DNA of 64,000 nucleotides from Paraplanobispora takensis (GTDB lineage: Bacteria; Actinomycetota; Actinomycetes; Streptosporangiales; Streptosporangiaceae). Where the stretch lies: positions 1-64,000 of the forward strand of contig NZ_BOOK01000037.1 of assembly GCF_016863195.1 (NCBI RefSeq), read 5' to 3'. The notes beneath the pieces were generated by a model, which saw only the letters and a program-made list of their open reading frames with translations, searched no databases and was not told where the DNA came from. This document shows positions 1-15,331 of the stretch, in pieces. Numbering within the stretch: the stretch's first letter is position 1; the number at the start of each line of letters is the position of its first letter. The translations under genes were made by a program, and so were the position numbers.

Positions 1-1
1 T

Positions 2-64
2 GCCGCCGAAGAGCTCGGCATCGACCTGTCCCGGCGCGAGCCGAGCAGCGTCGAAGAGGTCTGA
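2..64 (+). CDS. rpoB: RNA polymerase beta subunit, C-terminal end (partial)
   Basis: The frame entering from the left edge reads [20 protein letters not shown] and stops at TGA 62-64. This matches the extreme C-terminus of actinobacterial RpoB, where a helical GI(D/N)LSR tail precedes the stop. Only 20 residues are inside the window. The rpoC start follows 26 bases later in the usual rpoBC arrangement, which supports the call. RpoB is the catalytic-core partner of the beta-prime subunit. Confidence 0.85.
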   Translation, partial: AAEELGIDLSRREPSSVEEV

Positions 65-90
65 TCCAGAAGCTGAGGAGGGGAAAACAC

Positions 91-3975
<3,885 letters not shown>

Positions 3976-4047
3976 CCGGCGTCCTTGAGGGAACGGCGGG
4001 TCCGCGCCACGGCGAGGACACTCCGTCCCCTTTCGGTCTGATCTGTA

Positions 4048-4079
4048 CGGCGCTCGGATCCCTGGGGATCCGGGCGCCG
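4048..4079 (+). terminator. Stem-loop terminator after rpoC
   Basis: Inverted repeat with 14-base arms at 4048-4061 and 4066-4079 (one G-T pair) around a CTGG loop, followed by a short T-rich stretch. It lies 72 bases after the rpoC stop and probably ends the rpoBC transcript. Confidence 0.75.
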
Positions 4080-4545
4080 TTTCCGTTGCGGGGCTTGACC
4101 GGGTCTTTGCGGCGCGGGCCGTACGTTATGACGTTATGGAGGAATGGCCAGAGGGCTCTGCCGGAGCGGGTAAGCTTGGCAAGGGCCCACGGCGGCCGGT
4201 CGCCAGACCGTCCGCGGGAGCCGTGACACGATGCGGACGTCCAACGACGCCCGGCGACGCAGTCGTTTTGACGTGTTGCGTCAGCTGGCGTAGTCTCTTC
4301 CTTCGTGCCCATGGCTTCATGGGCTCTCATGCGTGCGTGTCGGCAGGTTTCCCACCGGGGAGTCGACGAAGACGCCGCGTGGCCTCCACCACTGGAACGG
4401 CCTGGCTCGGGAAGTGGCGCATCATGAGCGCGACACGCCCGACCGCGTGGGTCGGAGTGGACGGAAAATCAGCAGGTCATGACACCGGCAGTACCTGCGA
4501 AAAGCACAACCTCTCGAAGTACCGGCAAGCACGAACGGAGACGCG
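4080..4545. other. Intergenic region between rpoC terminator and rpsL
   Basis: About 470 bases without a convincing gene. It carries a good promoter at 4268-4296 and an isolated TTGACC at 4095-4100 with no -10 box at the normal spacing. Open frames crossing it lack ribosome binding sites. The leader from the promoter to rpsL would be about 240 bases, long enough for regulation, but no known riboswitch was recognised. Confidence 0.5.
4268..4296 (+). promoter_or_regulatory. Sigma-70-type promoter for rpsL-rpsG-fusA-tuf
   Basis: TTGACG at 4268-4273 and TAGTCT at 4291-4296 are separated by exactly 17 bases, a near-consensus housekeeping-sigma promoter. It lies about 250 bases upstream of rpsL, in the correct orientation. 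Confidence 0.65.
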
Positions 4546-4917
4546 GTGCCTACGATTCAGCAGCTGGTCCGCAAGGGCCGCCAGGACAAGGTCACAAAGA
4601 CCAAGACCCCGGCGCTCAAGGCCAGCCCCCAGCGACGCGGCACCTGCATGCGCGTTTACACCACGACCCCCAAGAAGCCGAACTCCGCCCTCCGCAAGGT
4701 CGCGCGTGTCCGGCTCACCAACGGCATCGAGGTCACGGCCTACATCCCGGGTGTCGGCCACAACCTCCAGGAGCACAGCATCGTGCTCGTCCGCGGTGGT
4801 CGTGTGAAGGACCTGCCGGGTGTTCGCTACAAGATCATCCGTGGCTCGCTCGACACCCAGGGTGTCCGCAACCGCAAGCAGGCCCGTAGCCGTTACGGCG
4901 CGAAGAAGGAGAAGTAA
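4546..4917 (+). CDS. rpsL: 30S ribosomal protein S12
   Basis: A 123-residue S12, full length. It sits at the decoding centre of the 30S subunit. The conserved streptomycin-site segment [13 protein letters not shown] is intact, with lysine at the classic resistance position, so no streptomycin-resistance substitution is seen there. The second conserved stretch, GVRYKIIRG, is near the C-terminus. The start is GTG, preceded by a GGAG ribosome binding site; translation begins MPTIQQLVR as usual. It is first in the str operon, with rpsG starting 3 bases after its stop. Confidence 0.98.
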   Translation: MPTIQQLVRKGRQDKVTKTKTPALKASPQRRGTCMRVYTTTPKKPNSALRKVARVRLTNGIEVTAYIPGVGHNLQEHSIVLVRGGRVKDLPGVRYKIIRGSLDTQGVRNRKQARSRYGAKKEK

Positions 4918-4920
4918 GAC

Positions 4921-5391
4921 ATGCCTCGCAAGGGTTCTCCTGGCCGTCGCCAGCTCATGGCCGACCCGGTCCACAACTCGCCGCTGGTCACCGCGCTCAT
5001 CAACAAGGTGCTCCTGGACGGCAAGCGCTCCATCGCGCAGTCGATCGTCTACGGCGCCCTGGAGGGCTGCCGTGACAAGACCGGCAACGACCCGGTCGTC
5101 ACCCTGAAGCGCGCGCTGGACAACGTCAAGCCCACCCTTGAGGTCCGCAGCCGCCGCGTCGGTGGCGCGACCTACCAGGTCCCGGTCGAGGTGCGCGCCG
5201 CGCGCAGCACCACCCTGGCCCTGCGCTGGCTGGTGCAGTACTCCCGCGCCCGTCGCGAGAAGACCATGACCGAGCGCCTGATGAACGAGCTGCTCGACGC
5301 CAGCAATGGCCTCGGCGCCTCGGTCAAGAAGCGCGAGGACACCCACAAGATGGCCGAGTCCAACAAGGCCTTCGCCCACTACCGCTGGTAA
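4921..5391 (+). CDS. rpsG: 30S ribosomal protein S7
   Basis: A 156-residue S7, the assembly initiator that binds the 3' major domain of 16S rRNA. It starts [10 protein letters not shown] and contains the conserved [12 protein letters not shown] and NKAFAHYRW segments. The ATG lies 3 bases after the rpsL stop, so translation is probably coupled. The C-terminus is complete. It is the second gene of the str operon, with fusA 36 bases downstream. Confidence 0.98.
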   Translation: MPRKGSPGRRQLMADPVHNSPLVTALINKVLLDGKRSIAQSIVYGALEGCRDKTGNDPVVTLKRALDNVKPTLEVRSRRVGGATYQVPVEVRAARSTTLALRWLVQYSRARREKTMTERLMNELLDASNGLGASVKKREDTHKMAESNKAFAHYRW

Positions 5392-5427
5392 CAGCGGGTT
5401 CGACGAGACGACGAGGACGCGAGAGAA

Positions 5428-7527
5428 GTGGCCACCACGACCGCTCTTGACCTGGCCAAGGTCCGAAACATCGGGATCATGGCCCACATCGACGCGGGCA
5501 AGACCACGACGACCGAGCGCATCCTGTTCTACACCGGCATCACCTACAAGATCGGTGAGGTCCACGAGGGCGCAGCCACGATGGACTGGATGGAGCAGGA
5601 GCAGGAGCGTGGTATCACCATCACCTCCGCCGCTACCACCTGCGAGTGGCTCGGCCACACGATCAACATCATCGACACGCCGGGTCACGTGGACTTCACC
5701 ATCGAGGTGGAGCGCTCGCTGCGCGTCCTCGACGGTGCCGTCGCCGTGTTCGACGGCGTGGCGGGTGTCGAGCCGCAGTCCGAGACGGTCTGGCGTCAGG
5801 CCGACCGTTACGGCGTGCCCCGCATCTGCTTCGTCAACAAGATGGACCGGGTCGGCGCGGAGTTCCACCGCTGCGTCGACATGATGGTCAGCCGTCTGAA
5901 CGCCACCCCCGCCGTCATCCAGCTTCCCTGGGGCGTCGAGGCCGGCTTCAAGGGCGTCATCGACCTGGTCAAGATGAAGGGCCTGCTCTGGAGCGCCGAG
6001 GCGGCCAAGGGCGAGATGTACGAGACCGTGGACATCCCGGCGGACCACGCCGAGGCTGCCCGCGAGTGGCGTGACAAGCTCGTCGAGACCGTCGCCGAGA
6101 ACGACGACGAGCTGATGGAGCTCTTCCTCGAGGGCGTCGAGCCCACCGAGGAGCAGCTGGTCGCGGCCATCCGCCGCGCGACGCTGTCCAGCGCCATCAA
6201 CCCGGTCCTGACCGGCACCGCCTTCAAGAACAAGGGCGTGCAGCCCCTTCTCGACGCGATCGTCGCCTACCTCCCCGCGCCGACCGACATCCCGGCCTTC
6301 AAGGGCCACGCGGTCAACAACGAGGAGGAGGTCATCGAGCGTCACGCGGACGTGAAGGAGCCCTTCTCCGCGCTGGCCTTCAAGATCATGAGCGACCCGC
6401 ACCTGGGCCGTCTCACCTACATCCGCATCTACTCGGGCACGCTCGAGACCGGCACCGGCGTGGTCAACTCGGTGAAGGGCAAGAAGGAGCGGATCGGCAA
6501 GATCTACCAGATGCACGCGAACAAGCGCGAAGAGCGCCCCACCGCGCACGCCGGTCAGATCGTCGCCGTGATGGGCCTGAAGGACACCACCACCGGTGAC
6601 ACCCTGTGCGACCCGACCCACCCGGTCGTGCTGGAGTCGATGACGTTCCCGGCTCCGGTCATCAACGTCGCGATCGAGCCCAAGACCAAGGGTGACCAGG
6701 AGAAGCTCAGCACCGCCATCCAGCGTCTGGCCGAGGAGGACCCGTCCTTCCAGGTCCGCCGCGACGAGGAGACCGGTCAGACGGTCATCTGGGGCATGGG
6801 CGAGCTCCACCTGGAGATCCTGGTCGACCGGATGCGCCGCGAGTTCAAGGTCGAGGCCAACGTCGGCCGGCCGCAGGTGGCCTACCGCGAGACCATCCGC
6901 CGCAAGGTGGAGAAGGTGGACTACGTCCACAAGAAGCAGACCGGTGGTTCCGGCCAGTTCGCCAAGGTCATCATCGACATTGAGCCGCTGGGCGAGGGCA
7001 ACGACGGGTACGAGTTCGAGAACAAGGTCTCCGGTGGCCGCATCCCGCGGGAGTACATCCCGTCGGTCGACGCGGGCGCCCAGGAGGCCGCCGAGTTCGG
7101 TGTTCTCGCCGGGTACCCCATGGTCGGGGTGAAGGTCACCCTGCAGGACGGCGCCTACCACGAGGTGGACTCGTCCGAAATGGCCTTCAAGATCGCCGGC
7201 TCGATGGCCTTCAAGGAGGCCGCGCGCAAGGCGGACGCCGTCATCCTTGAGCCGGTGATGGCCGTCGAGGTCACCACCCCCGAGGACTACATGGGTGACG
7301 TCATCGGTGACCTCAACGGTCGCCGCGGACAGATCCGGGCGATGGACGAGCGCGCCGGCGCCCGTGTCATCCAGGCGCTCGTGCCGCTCTCTGAGATGTT
7401 CGGTTACGTGGGTGACCTGCGTAGCAAGACGCAGGGACGCGCGAGCTTCAGCATGCAGTTCGACTCCTACGCGGAAGTGCCCCAGCACATCGCCAAGGAG
7501 ATCGTCGCGAAGGTCCGGGGCGAGTAA
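5428..7527 (+). CDS. fusA: Translation elongation factor G
   Basis: A 699-residue EF-G, the GTPase that drives ribosomal translocation. The P-loop AHIDAGKT is at residues 19-26, followed by switch [10 protein letters not shown] and the guanine-specificity motif NKMD. The domain order G, II, III, IV, V is complete and ends in the usual [12 protein letters not shown] region. The start is GTG after GAGAGA. It is the third gene of the str operon. Length and motifs indicate the canonical housekeeping copy, not a FusB-type or tetracycline-protection paralogue. Confidence 0.98.
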   Translation: MATTTALDLAKVRNIGIMAHIDAGKTTTTERILFYTGITYKIGEVHEGAATMDWMEQEQERGITITSAATTCEWLGHTINIIDTPGHVDFTIEVERSLRVLDGAVAVFDGVAGVEPQSETVWRQADRYGVPRICFVNKMDRVGAEFHRCVDMMVSRLNATPAVIQLPWGVEAGFKGVIDLVKMKGLLWSAEAAKGEMYETVDIPADHAEAAREWRDKLVETVAENDDELMELFLEGVEPTEEQLVAAIRRATLSSAINPVLTGTAFKNKGVQPLLDAIVAYLPAPTDIPAFKGHAVNNEEEVIERHADVKEPFSALAFKIMSDPHLGRLTYIRIYSGTLETGTGVVNSVKGKKERIGKIYQMHANKREERPTAHAGQIVAVMGLKDTTTGDTLCDPTHPVVLESMTFPAPVINVAIEPKTKGDQEKLSTAIQRLAEEDPSFQVRRDEETGQTVIWGMGELHLEILVDRMRREFKVEANVGRPQVAYRETIRRKVEKVDYVHKKQTGGSGQFAKVIIDIEPLGEGNDGYEFENKVSGGRIPREYIPSVDAGAQEAAEFGVLAGYPMVGVKVTLQDGAYHEVDSSEMAFKIAGSMAFKEAARKADAVILEPVMAVEVTTPEDYMGDVIGDLNGRRGQIRAMDERAGARVIQALVPLSEMFGYVGDLRSKTQGRASFSMQFDSYAEVPQHIAKEIVAKVRGE

Positions 7528-7538
7528 GTTCGTCACCC

Positions 7539-7561
7539 GCCGGCCCCCGCGGGGGGCCGGC
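7539..7561 (+). terminator. Stem-loop between fusA and tuf
   Basis: Perfect 10-base arms at 7539-7548 and 7552-7561 with a GCG loop in the 93-base fusA-tuf gap. No T-tract follows, so it could be a partial terminator, a processing site or a 3' stabiliser that lets tuf be expressed at a different level from fusA. Confidence 0.55.
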
Positions 7562-7620
7562 TTCCCGGACCCGAGTGATAACGACGCAAGTCAAGTCAGA
7601 ATCTCTAAGGAGACAGACCA

Positions 7621-8814
<1,194 letters not shown>

Positions 8815-8828
8815 TTCGATCGCGGAGT

Positions 8829-8860
8829 GGCGGTCGGCCCTCATCGAAGGGCCGGCCGCC
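8829..8860 (+). terminator. Stem-loop terminator after tuf
   Basis: Arms of 13 bases at 8829-8841 and 8848-8860 with one G-T pair and loop CATCGA, 15 bases after the tuf stop. It probably ends the str operon. Confidence 0.7.
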
Positions 8861-9153
8861 GCACCACGAGGGGGCCCGTTCGGGTCCCGCGCACAACCCA
8901 CGAACCGGGATCCCGCAGTTGGTTCGGCCGCGGAAGTGACCGAAGTAACTGCCGGATCACGGAAGAAAGCGCAGGCCGTAAGCGTCTGCTACGTGGGACC
9001 GGAAGGGAGACGCCCCGGCGGACCCCGACCGGATGACAGGTCGGGGAGGCCCGGCCGGCCGTACGGCGGCCCGGCAGGCGGACCCGACCACATACAGCGG
9101 CCACAGGCCGCACGTAACTTTTTCAGACGACAGCGAAGGACACCGAGGCCATT
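8861..9153. other. Leader region of the S10 operon
   Basis: About 290 bases with no supported gene. It is rich in short GC inverted repeats and includes one copy of the palindrome GCCGTACGGC (9058-9067). The S10 promoter must lie here, but no clear -35/-10 pair was found. GAAGGA upstream of 9154 serves as the rpsJ ribosome binding site. Confidence 0.4.
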
Positions 9154-9462
9154 ATGGCGGGACAGAAGATCCGCATCCGGCTCAAGGCCTATGACCACGA
9201 GGTCATCGACAGCTCGGCCAAGAAGATCGTCGAGACGGTGACGCGGACTGGCGCTAAGGTCGCGGGCCCGGTTCCGCTGCCGACCGAGAAGAACGTGTAC
9301 TGCGTCATCCGCTCGCCGCACAAGTACAAGGACAGCCGCGAGCACTTCGAGATGCGCACGCACAAGCGGCTGATTGACATCATCGACCCGACGCCGAAGA
9401 CGGTCGACTCGCTCATGCGACTCGACCTCCCCGCCGGCGTCGACATCTCGATCAAGCTCTGA
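9154..9462 (+). CDS. rpsJ: 30S ribosomal protein S10
   Basis: A 102-residue S10 that begins [15 protein letters not shown] and carries the conserved [19 protein letters not shown] loop. S10 is part of the 30S head and also the NusE antitermination factor. It is full length and the first gene of the S10 operon, with rplC starting 14 bases downstream. Confidence 0.98.
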   Translation: MAGQKIRIRLKAYDHEVIDSSAKKIVETVTRTGAKVAGPVPLPTEKNVYCVIRSPHKYKDSREHFEMRTHKRLIDIIDPTPKTVDSLMRLDLPAGVDISIKL

Positions 9463-9476
9463 GGGAACGCACAGAC

Positions 9477-10130
9477 ATGGCTAAGCAGATCAAGGGCGTC
9501 CTGGGCAAGAAGCTCGGCATGACCCAGGTCTTCGACGCGGACAACCGGATGGTCCCGGTGACCGTCGTCGAGGCTGGTCCGTGCGTCGTGACCCGCGTCC
9601 GCACCCCCGAAAAGGACGGCTACTCCGCCGTGCAGCTCGGCTTCGGGCAGATCGACCCCCGTAAGGTCAACAAGCCGCTCGGTGACTACCTGCGCAAGCA
9701 CGAGATCACCCCGCGCCGTTACTTCACGGAGATCCGCACCGACGACGCGAGCGAGTACACCCTCGGCCAGGAGATCCTGGTCGACACCTTCGAGGCCGGT
9801 CAGTTCGTCGACGTGACGGGCAAGAGCAAGGGCAAGGGCTTCGCCGGTGTCATGAAGCGTCATGGCTTCGGCGGTCTGGGCGCCTCGCACGGTACCCAGC
9901 GCAAGCACCGCTCGCCGGGTTCCATCGGCGGCTGCGCCACTCCCGGTCGCGTCTTCAAGGGCCTGCGCATGGCCGGTCGGATGGGCAACGTCCGCACCAC
10001 CGTCCAGAGCCTGAAGGTCCACGCCGTGGACGTCGAGAAGAACCTCATCCTCATCAAGGGTGCGGTTCCCGGCGCCAACGGCAGCCTGGTCCTCATCCGC
10101 ACCGCTGCCAAGAAGGGGGCTGCCAAGTGA
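9477..10130 (+). CDS. rplC: 50S ribosomal protein L3
   Basis: A 217-residue L3. It starts with the typical [14 protein letters not shown] segment and contains [14 protein letters not shown] and the central [11 protein letters not shown] extension, which reaches toward the peptidyl transferase centre. The ATG follows GAGGGAA. The end overlaps rplD by 4 bases (GTGA), which implies translational coupling. Confidence 0.98.
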   Translation: MAKQIKGVLGKKLGMTQVFDADNRMVPVTVVEAGPCVVTRVRTPEKDGYSAVQLGFGQIDPRKVNKPLGDYLRKHEITPRRYFTEIRTDDASEYTLGQEILVDTFEAGQFVDVTGKSKGKGFAGVMKRHGFGGLGASHGTQRKHRSPGSIGGCATPGRVFKGLRMAGRMGNVRTTVQSLKVHAVDVEKNLILIKGAVPGANGSLVLIRTAAKKGAAK

Positions 10131-10774
10131 GCACCATTGACGTCCTCGACGCCAGCGGCGCCAAGGCCGGCTCGGTCGACCTGCCCGAAGACGTCTTCGG
10201 CGCGAAGGTCAACATCCCGCTGATCCACCAGGTGGTCGTGGCCCAGCTCGCCGCTCGCCGGCAGGGCACCCACAAGGCCAAGACCCGTGGCGAGGTCAGC
10301 GGTGGCGGCAAGAAGCCGTACCGCCAGAAGGGCACCGGCCGCGCCCGTCAGGGTTCGACCCGCGCCCCGCAGTTCACCGGCGGTGGCACCGTCCACGGCC
10401 CGCTCCCGCGTGACTACTCGCAGCGGACGCCCAAGAAGATGAAGGCCGCCGCGCTGCGCGGCGCCCTGTCCGACCGGGCGAACGGCGGCCGTGTCCACGT
10501 GATCAGCTCCCTGGTCACCGGTGACACCCCCAAGACCAAGGCGGCCCTCGAGGCGCTGCGCAAGGTCACGCAGGCTCGCAGCGTCCTGGTCGTCGTCGAC
10601 GAGGGCGACGAGGTCACCTGGCTGAGCCTGCGCAACGCTCCGGAGGTCCACCTGCTGGACGCCGGTCAGCTGAACACCTATGACGTGCTCTGCTACGACG
10701 ATGTCGTCTTCACGCAGGAGGCGTACGACCAGGTCGTCACGCGTCTGAGCAAGAGCGGGAAGGAAGACGCCTGA
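10127..10774 (+). CDS. rplD: 50S ribosomal protein L4
   Basis: A 215-residue L4, which lines the peptide exit tunnel. The conserved tunnel loop [21 protein letters not shown] is present; changes here give macrolide resistance in other bacteria, and none is obvious. The start GTG overlaps the rplC stop, and the end overlaps rplW by one base. In enterobacteria L4 regulates the S10 operon; nothing here shows that for this organism. Confidence 0.97.
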   Translation: MSTIDVLDASGAKAGSVDLPEDVFGAKVNIPLIHQVVVAQLAARRQGTHKAKTRGEVSGGGKKPYRQKGTGRARQGSTRAPQFTGGGTVHGPLPRDYSQRTPKKMKAAALRGALSDRANGGRVHVISSLVTGDTPKTKAALEALRKVTQARSVLVVVDEGDEVTWLSLRNAPEVHLLDAGQLNTYDVLCYDDVVFTQEAYDQVVTRLSKSGKEDA

Positions 10775-11073
10775 TGCAGAAGATCGCCGACCCGCGCGAC
10801 ATCATCATCAAGCCGGTTGTCTCCGAGAAGAGCTACGGCCTGATCGACGAGCACAACAAGTACACGTTCCTGGTGCGGAAGACGGCCAACAAGACGCAGG
10901 TCAAGATCGCCATCGAGCAGATCTTCGGCGTCAAGGTGGCCAGCGTCAACACCATCAACCGCCAGGGCAAGCGCAAGCGGACCCGGTTCGGCTACGGCCA
11001 GCGCCCCAGCACCAAGCGCGCGATCGTGAGCCTGGCCGAGGGCGACCGGATCGACATCTTCGGTCAGGGCTGA
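10774..11073 (+). CDS. rplW: 50S ribosomal protein L23
   Basis: A 99-residue L23 with the [20 protein letters not shown] start and the usual [14 protein letters not shown] loop. It sits at the tunnel exit and is a docking site for SRP and trigger factor. Its ATG overlaps the rplD stop by one base. A strong stem-loop in the following 92-base gap separates it from rplB. Confidence 0.97.
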   Translation: MQKIADPRDIIIKPVVSEKSYGLIDEHNKYTFLVRKTANKTQVKIAIEQIFGVKVASVNTINRQGKRKRTRFGYGQRPSTKRAIVSLAEGDRIDIFGQG

Positions 11074-11103
11074 ACCCCGCTCGCCAGTAAGTGACGCGTC
11101 GAA

Positions 11104-11127
11104 GCCCCTCGCCGGGAGGCGAGGGGC
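11104..11127 (+). terminator. Stem-loop between rplW and rplB
   Basis: Perfect 10-base arms at 11104-11113 and 11118-11127 close a GGGA (GNRA-type) tetraloop. It lies inside the S10 operon, 30 bases after rplW, without a T-tract. It could be an attenuator, an RNA-processing signal or a protein-binding hairpin. Confidence 0.5.
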
Positions 11128-11165
11128 ATTCGGCCGGAATAACCGACGAAGGATGAACGAAAAAG

Positions 11166-12002
11166 ATGGGCATCCGTAAGTACAAGCCGACGACCCCGGG
11201 TCGCCGCGGCTCGAGTGTCTCGGACTTCTCCGAGATCACCCGCAGCACGCCCGAGAAGTCGCTGCTTGCTCCCCTGCACAGCAAGGGCGGCCGCAACGTC
11301 CACGGCCGGGTCACCACCCGGCACCAGGGCGGCGGTCACAAGCGCGCCTACCGGATCATCGACTTCCGGCGCCACGACAAGGACGGGATCCCGGCCAAGG
11401 TCGCTCACATCGAGTACGACCCCAACCGCACCTCCCGCATCGCGCTGCTGCACTACGCCGACGGGGAGAAGCGCTACATCCTCTGCCCGACCGGCCTCAA
11501 GCAGGGCGACACGATCGAGAACGGCCCCACGGCCGACATCAAGCCGGGTAACTGCCTCCCGCTGCGCAACATCCCGACCGGTACCTTCATCCACGCGGTG
11601 GAGCTCCGTCCGGGCGGTGGCGCCAAGCTGGGCCGGTCCGCCGGCGCGCAGATCCAGCTGCTCGCCAAGGAGGGCCAGTACGCCACGCTGCGTATGCCGT
11701 CCGGCGAAATGCGCCAGGTCGACGTCCGCTGCCGGGCCTCCATCGGCCAGGTCGGCAACGCCGAGCAGGGCAACATCAACTGGGGTAAGGCCGGCCGTAT
11801 GCGGTGGAAGGGCAAGCGCCCCACCGTCCGCGGTGTCGCGATGAACCCGGTCGACCACCCGCACGGTGGTGGTGAGGGTAAGACCTCCGGTGGTCGCCAC
11901 CCGGTCAACCCCAAGGGCAAGCCCGAGGGTCGTACCCGTGCGGCGAACAAGGCCAGCGACCGCCTGATCATCCGTCGTCGGACCAAGCGGAAGAAGCGGT
12001 AG
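11166..12002 (+). CDS. rplB: 50S ribosomal protein L2
   Basis: A 278-residue L2 starting [15 protein letters not shown], with the conserved [17 protein letters not shown] segment that contains the functionally important histidine near the peptidyl transferase centre. The basic C-terminus ends RRRTKRKKR. It is full length, and rpsS starts 11 bases downstream. Confidence 0.98.
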   Translation: MGIRKYKPTTPGRRGSSVSDFSEITRSTPEKSLLAPLHSKGGRNVHGRVTTRHQGGGHKRAYRIIDFRRHDKDGIPAKVAHIEYDPNRTSRIALLHYADGEKRYILCPTGLKQGDTIENGPTADIKPGNCLPLRNIPTGTFIHAVELRPGGGAKLGRSAGAQIQLLAKEGQYATLRMPSGEMRQVDVRCRASIGQVGNAEQGNINWGKAGRMRWKGKRPTVRGVAMNPVDHPHGGGEGKTSGGRHPVNPKGKPEGRTRAANKASDRLIIRRRTKRKKR

Positions 12003-12013
12003 GAGTAGCCGAA

Positions 12014-12292
12014 ATGCCACGTAGTCTTAAGAAGGGCCCCTTCGTGGACGACCACCTTCAGAAGAAGGTGGACGCCCAGAACGAGAAGGGCACCAAGAAC
12101 GTCATCAAGACGTGGTCGCGGCGCTCCATGATCGTGCCCGACATGCTCGGCCACACGATCGCCGTTCACGACGGCCGCAAGCACGTCCCGGTGTTCGTCA
12201 CCGAGTCGATGATCGGTCACAAGCTCGGCGAGTTCGCCCCCACGCGGACGTTCCGCAGCCACGTCAAGGAAGACCGCCGCAGCCGGCGGTAA
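12014..12292 (+). CDS. rpsS: 30S ribosomal protein S19
   Basis: A 92-residue S19 with [12 protein letters not shown] at the start and the conserved [22 protein letters not shown] core. It binds the 30S head with S13. It has normal length and lies between rplB and rplV in the standard order. Confidence 0.98.
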   Translation: MPRSLKKGPFVDDHLQKKVDAQNEKGTKNVIKTWSRRSMIVPDMLGHTIAVHDGRKHVPVFVTESMIGHKLGEFAPTRTFRSHVKEDRRSRR

Positions 12293-12330
12293 GCGCCTTA
12301 AGCGAAGCAGAAGGTTAAGAGGAGTAAGCG

Positions 12331-12684
12331 ATGGAAGCCAGGGCTCAGGTGCGATTCGCGCGCCACACGCCCATGAAGGCCCGCCGCGTGGTGGACCTCA
12401 TTCGCGGGCTGCCCGCTTCGGAGGCGCAGGCCGTGCTGCAGTTCGCTCCCCAGTCGGCGAGCGAGACCGTGTACAAGGTGCTGTCCAGCGCCATTGCCAA
12501 CGCGGAGCACAACTTCAACCTCGACCGCGACACGCTCTTCGTGAGCCGTGCGTGGGTCGACGAGGGCCCGACGCTGAAGCGGTTCCGTCCGCGCGCCCAG
12601 GGTCGTGCCTATCGGATCAACAAGCGGACGAGCCACATCACCGTGATCGTGGAGTCCCGCGAGCCGAAGGGGAGGACCCGCTAG
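12331..12684 (+). CDS. rplV: 50S ribosomal protein L22
   Basis: A 117-residue L22. It has the [19 protein letters not shown] start and the beta-hairpin segment [22 protein letters not shown] that lines the exit tunnel. No deletion is seen in the hairpin. The ATG follows AAGAGGAG. The stop overlaps the GTG of rpsC by one base (TAGTG). Confidence 0.98.
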   Translation: MEARAQVRFARHTPMKARRVVDLIRGLPASEAQAVLQFAPQSASETVYKVLSSAIANAEHNFNLDRDTLFVSRAWVDEGPTLKRFRPRAQGRAYRINKRTSHITVIVESREPKGRTR

Positions 12685-13526
12685 TGGGTCAGAAGGTCAA
12701 CCCGCACGGGTTCCGCCTCGGCATCACGACCGACTTCAAGAGCCGGTGGTATGCCGACAAGCTCTACAAGTCGTACGTCGCCGAGGACGTGGCGATCCGC
12801 CGCATGCTGAAGAAGGGCATGGAGCGGGCCGGTATTTCCAAGGTCGAGATCGAGCGGACCACCGACCGGGTTCAGGTCGACATCCACACCGCCCGTCCGG
12901 GCATCGTCATCGGCCGCCGCGGCGCCGAGGCCGACCGGATCCGCGGTGACCTCGAGAAGCTGACCAAGAAGCAGGTCCAGCTGAACATCCTCGAGGTCAA
13001 GAACCCTGAGATCGACGCGCAGCTCGTCGCCCAGGGCGTGGCCGAGCAGCTGTCCAGCCGTGTCTCGTTCCGCCGCGCCATGCGCAAGGCGATGCAGTCG
13101 GCGATGAAGAGCGGCGCCAAGGGCATCCGGGTGCAGTGCTCCGGTCGTCTGGGCGGCGCCGAGATGTCCCGCTCGGAGTTCTACCGCGAGGGCCGCGTGC
13201 CCCTGCACACGCTCCGCGCGGACATCGACTACGGCCTCTACGAGGCCCGCACCACCTTCGGCCGCATCGGCGTGAAGGTGTGGATCTACAAGGGTGAGGC
13301 TCCGACCAGCCGCGCCGAGCGCGAGGCGGCCGCCGCCGGCGCCCGCGCCGGTCAGCGTCAGCGTGACGAGCGTCGTGGCGCCGACCGTCCCCGCCGTGGT
13401 GGCGGCGCCGGTGGCGACCGTCCCCGTCGCGGTGGCCGTGGCGACCGCGCCCCCAGGACCGAGGCGACCTCGCAGGCCGCCCCCGAGACCGGCCCGGCTG
13501 CGCAGCCGGGTGCTGAAGGGAGCTGA
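12684..13526 (+). CDS. rpsC: 30S ribosomal protein S3 with RG-rich tail
   Basis: A 280-residue S3. The start is the GTG at 12684, giving [13 protein letters not shown]; a longer frame extends upstream inside rplV but has no family support. The KH domain motif is [15 protein letters not shown]. The conserved protein ends near residue 215; the last 65 residues are a low-complexity tail rich in R, G, D and A with RRGG repeats. Such tails are common in actinobacterial S3 but vary in length. S3 guards the mRNA entry channel. rplP begins 2 bases later. Confidence 0.97.
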   Translation: MGQKVNPHGFRLGITTDFKSRWYADKLYKSYVAEDVAIRRMLKKGMERAGISKVEIERTTDRVQVDIHTARPGIVIGRRGAEADRIRGDLEKLTKKQVQLNILEVKNPEIDAQLVAQGVAEQLSSRVSFRRAMRKAMQSAMKSGAKGIRVQCSGRLGGAEMSRSEFYREGRVPLHTLRADIDYGLYEARTTFGRIGVKVWIYKGEAPTSRAEREAAAAGARAGQRQRDERRGADRPRRGGGAGGDRPRRGGRGDRAPRTEATSQAAPETGPAAQPGAEGS

Positions 13527-13528
13527 CC

Positions 13529-13948
13529 ATGCTGATCCCGCGCAGGGTCAAGCACCGCAAGCAGCACCGGCCCGACCGCAGCGGCGCCGCCAAGGGCGGC
13601 ACCCGCGTCGTGTTCGGCGAGTTCGGCATTCAGGCGCTTGAGCACTCCTATGTGACCAACCGCCAGATCGAGTCGGCTCGTATCGCCATGACCCGGCACA
13701 TCCGCCGTGGCGGCAAGGTGTGGATCAACATCTACCCGGACCGTCCGCTGACGAAGAAGCCGGCCGAGACCCGCATGGGTTCCGGTAAGGGTTCGCCGGA
13801 GTGGTGGATCGCCAACGTCAAGCCCGGTCGCGTCATGTTCGAGCTGTCCGGTGTCGCCGAGCCCGTGGCCCGCGAGGCCATGCGCCGTGCGATGCACAAG
13901 CTCCCGATGAAGTGCCGGTTCGTTAAGCGTGAAGTGGGTGAGGCGTGA
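13529..13948 (+). CDS. rplP: 50S ribosomal protein L16
   Basis: A 139-residue L16 beginning [15 protein letters not shown]. It includes [10 protein letters not shown], and the [20 protein letters not shown] loop near the A-site tRNA elbow. It has normal length. Its stop overlaps the rpmC ATG by one base. Confidence 0.98.
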   Translation: MLIPRRVKHRKQHRPDRSGAAKGGTRVVFGEFGIQALEHSYVTNRQIESARIAMTRHIRRGGKVWINIYPDRPLTKKPAETRMGSGKGSPEWWIANVKPGRVMFELSGVAEPVAREAMRRAMHKLPMKCRFVKREVGEA

Positions 13949-14184
13949 TGGCTAAGGGCCTGACCGCCGGTGAGCTGCGGGTGGAGGACCAGGACACCCT
14001 GGTCCAGAAGCTGAAGGAAGCCAAGGAGGAGCTGTTCAACCTCCGCTTCCAGGCCGCGACCGGCCAGTTGGAGAGCCACGGGCGGCTGCGCGCCGTCCGC
14101 CGCGAGATCGCCCGTATCTACACCGTGATGCGCGAGCGGGAGCTCGGCATCGTGACGGTTGAGAAGGAGTCGATCGATGGCTGA
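13948..14184 (+). CDS. rpmC: 50S ribosomal protein L29
   Basis: A 78-residue L29 made of two helices, with [17 protein letters not shown] and [15 protein letters not shown]. The ATG at 13948 is preferred because it gives the family start MAKGL; a GTG three bases earlier is in frame and cannot be excluded. L29 lies at the tunnel exit next to L23. It overlaps the start of rpsQ by 8 bases. Confidence 0.94.
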   Translation: MAKGLTAGELRVEDQDTLVQKLKEAKEELFNLRFQAATGQLESHGRLRAVRREIARIYTVMRERELGIVTVEKESIDG

Positions 14185-14458
14185 GGCAACGGAGAGCACG
14201 ACCGTGGCGCGGAACTACCGCAAGACCCGTGAGGGCCTGGTCGTCAGCGACAAGATGGACAAGACCGTCGTCGTCGCTGTCGAGGACCGCGTCAAGCACC
14301 CGCTGTACGGCAAGGTCATCCGCCGGACGACCAAGTACAAGGCGCACGACGAGGCCAACAGCTGCGGCGTCGGCGACCGGGTCCTGCTGATGGAGACCCG
14401 GCCCCTGTCGGCGAGCAAGCGCTGGCGGGTCGTCGAGATCCTCGAGAAGGCGAAGTAA
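14177..14458 (+). CDS. rpsQ: 30S ribosomal protein S17
   Basis: A 93-residue S17 with [19 protein letters not shown] and the conserved [19 protein letters not shown] core. The ATG at 14177 has a GAGAAGGAG ribosome binding site inside the end of rpmC; a longer in-frame start at 14159 lies outside the family alignment. It is the last gene of the S10 block. A 198-base gap with several hairpins follows. Confidence 0.96.
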   Translation: MAEATESTTVARNYRKTREGLVVSDKMDKTVVVAVEDRVKHPLYGKVIRRTTKYKAHDEANSCGVGDRVLLMETRPLSASKRWRVVEILEKAK

Positions 14459-14472
14459 CGAACGCGCCTCGT

Positions 14473-14540
14473 GGGGGGTGGCCGAGAGTCCACCCCCCAT
14501 GACGGTGTCCAAGGGTGTGAGGGTCCCCGCAGGGGGCCCT
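14473..14540 (+). terminator. Two consecutive stem-loops between rpsQ and rplN
   Basis: The first stem has perfect 9-base arms (14473-14481, 14490-14498). The second has 9-base arms (14520-14528, 14532-14540) with one G-T pair and a GCA loop. A third small stem, CTCACC/GGTGAG, is at 14615-14630. The set marks the boundary between the S10 and spc blocks and may terminate, attenuate or process the mRNA. Confidence 0.55.
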
Positions 14541-14656
14541 GGCACCGCCTGCGATGGCGGTCCGGGAAGCCGGGCTGTCACCGGAGGAAAAAGACCACAG
14601 TAGGTTCCGCAAGGCTCACCCGAGGGTGAGAACCGGCGAGACAAACAGGAGAACAC

Positions 14657-15025
14657 GTGATCCAGCAGGAGTCGCGACTCAAGGTCGCCGACAACACGGG
14701 TGCGAAGGAAGTCCTTTGCATTCGCGTTCTCGGTGGCTCGGGTCGGCGCTACGCGGGTATCGGCGACATCATCGTCGCCACGGTGAAGGACGCCATTCCC
14801 GGCGGCACCGTCAAGAAGGGTGACGTCGTCAAGGCTGTCGTCGTGCGCACCGTCAAGGAGCGTCGCCGGCCCGACGGCTCCTACATCCGCTTCGACGAGA
14901 ACGCGGCGGTCATCATCAAGGACAGCGGTGACCCCCGTGGTACGCGTATCTTCGGTCCCGTCGGCCGCGAGCTGCGTGACAAGAAGTTCATGCGCATCAT
15001 CTCGCTCGCGCCGGAGGTGTTGTAA
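14657..15025 (+). CDS. rplN: 50S ribosomal protein L14
   Basis: A 122-residue L14 starting [18 protein letters not shown], with [21 protein letters not shown] and [11 protein letters not shown]. The start is GTG with an AGGAGAA ribosome binding site. It is the first gene of the spc block, and rplX begins directly after its stop codon. Confidence 0.98.
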   Translation: MIQQESRLKVADNTGAKEVLCIRVLGGSGRRYAGIGDIIVATVKDAIPGGTVKKGDVVKAVVVRTVKERRRPDGSYIRFDENAAVIIKDSGDPRGTRIFGPVGRELRDKKFMRIISLAPEVL

Positions 15026-15331
15026 ATGCCGAAGCTGCATGTGAAGAAGGGTGACCTGGTCCAGGTCATCGCCGGCAAGGACAAGGGTGCCAAGGGCCGT
15101 GTGATCGCCGCCTACCCGCGCGAGGACCGCGTGGTGGTCGAGGGCGTCAACATGATCAAGAAGCACTCCAAGGAGACCCACCAGGGTCCGCGCGGCGCCA
15201 AGACCGGCGGCGTGCAGACCATGGAGGCCCCCATCCACGTGAGCAACGTCAAGAAGCTCAAGGATGACGAGAAGCCCGCCGAGAAGAAGGCCGACAAGAA
15301 GGCCGACGACAAGACGGGTGAGGACAACTGA
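15026..15331 (+). CDS. rplX: 50S ribosomal protein L24
   Basis: A 101-residue L24. The KOW motif region [21 protein letters not shown] is at the N-terminus and [10 protein letters not shown] follows. The C-terminus is a lysine/aspartate-rich tail. L24 is an assembly initiator for the 50S subunit. The ATG immediately follows the rplN stop, and the end overlaps rplE by one base. Confidence 0.97.
   Translation: MPKLHVKKGDLVQVIAGKDKGAKGRVIAAYPREDRVVVEGVNMIKKHSKETHQGPRGAKTGGVQTMEAPIHVSNVKKLKDDEKPAEKKADKKADDKTGEDN

Noticed and set aside
4095-4127. TTGACC near 4095 as a second rpsL promoter
   Set aside because: The nearest -10-like sequence (TACGTT) lies 21 bases away, outside the normal spacing.
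4136-4807. Open frame starting upstream of rpsL on the plus strand
   Set aside because: It overlaps the promoter and most of rpsL in another frame and shows no family features.
4477-7536. A 1019-codon open frame on the minus strand opposite rpsL, rpsG and fusA
   Set aside because: It is antisense to three certain genes, has low-complexity L/D/V/H composition typical of reversed high-GC coding sequence, and no ribosome binding site.
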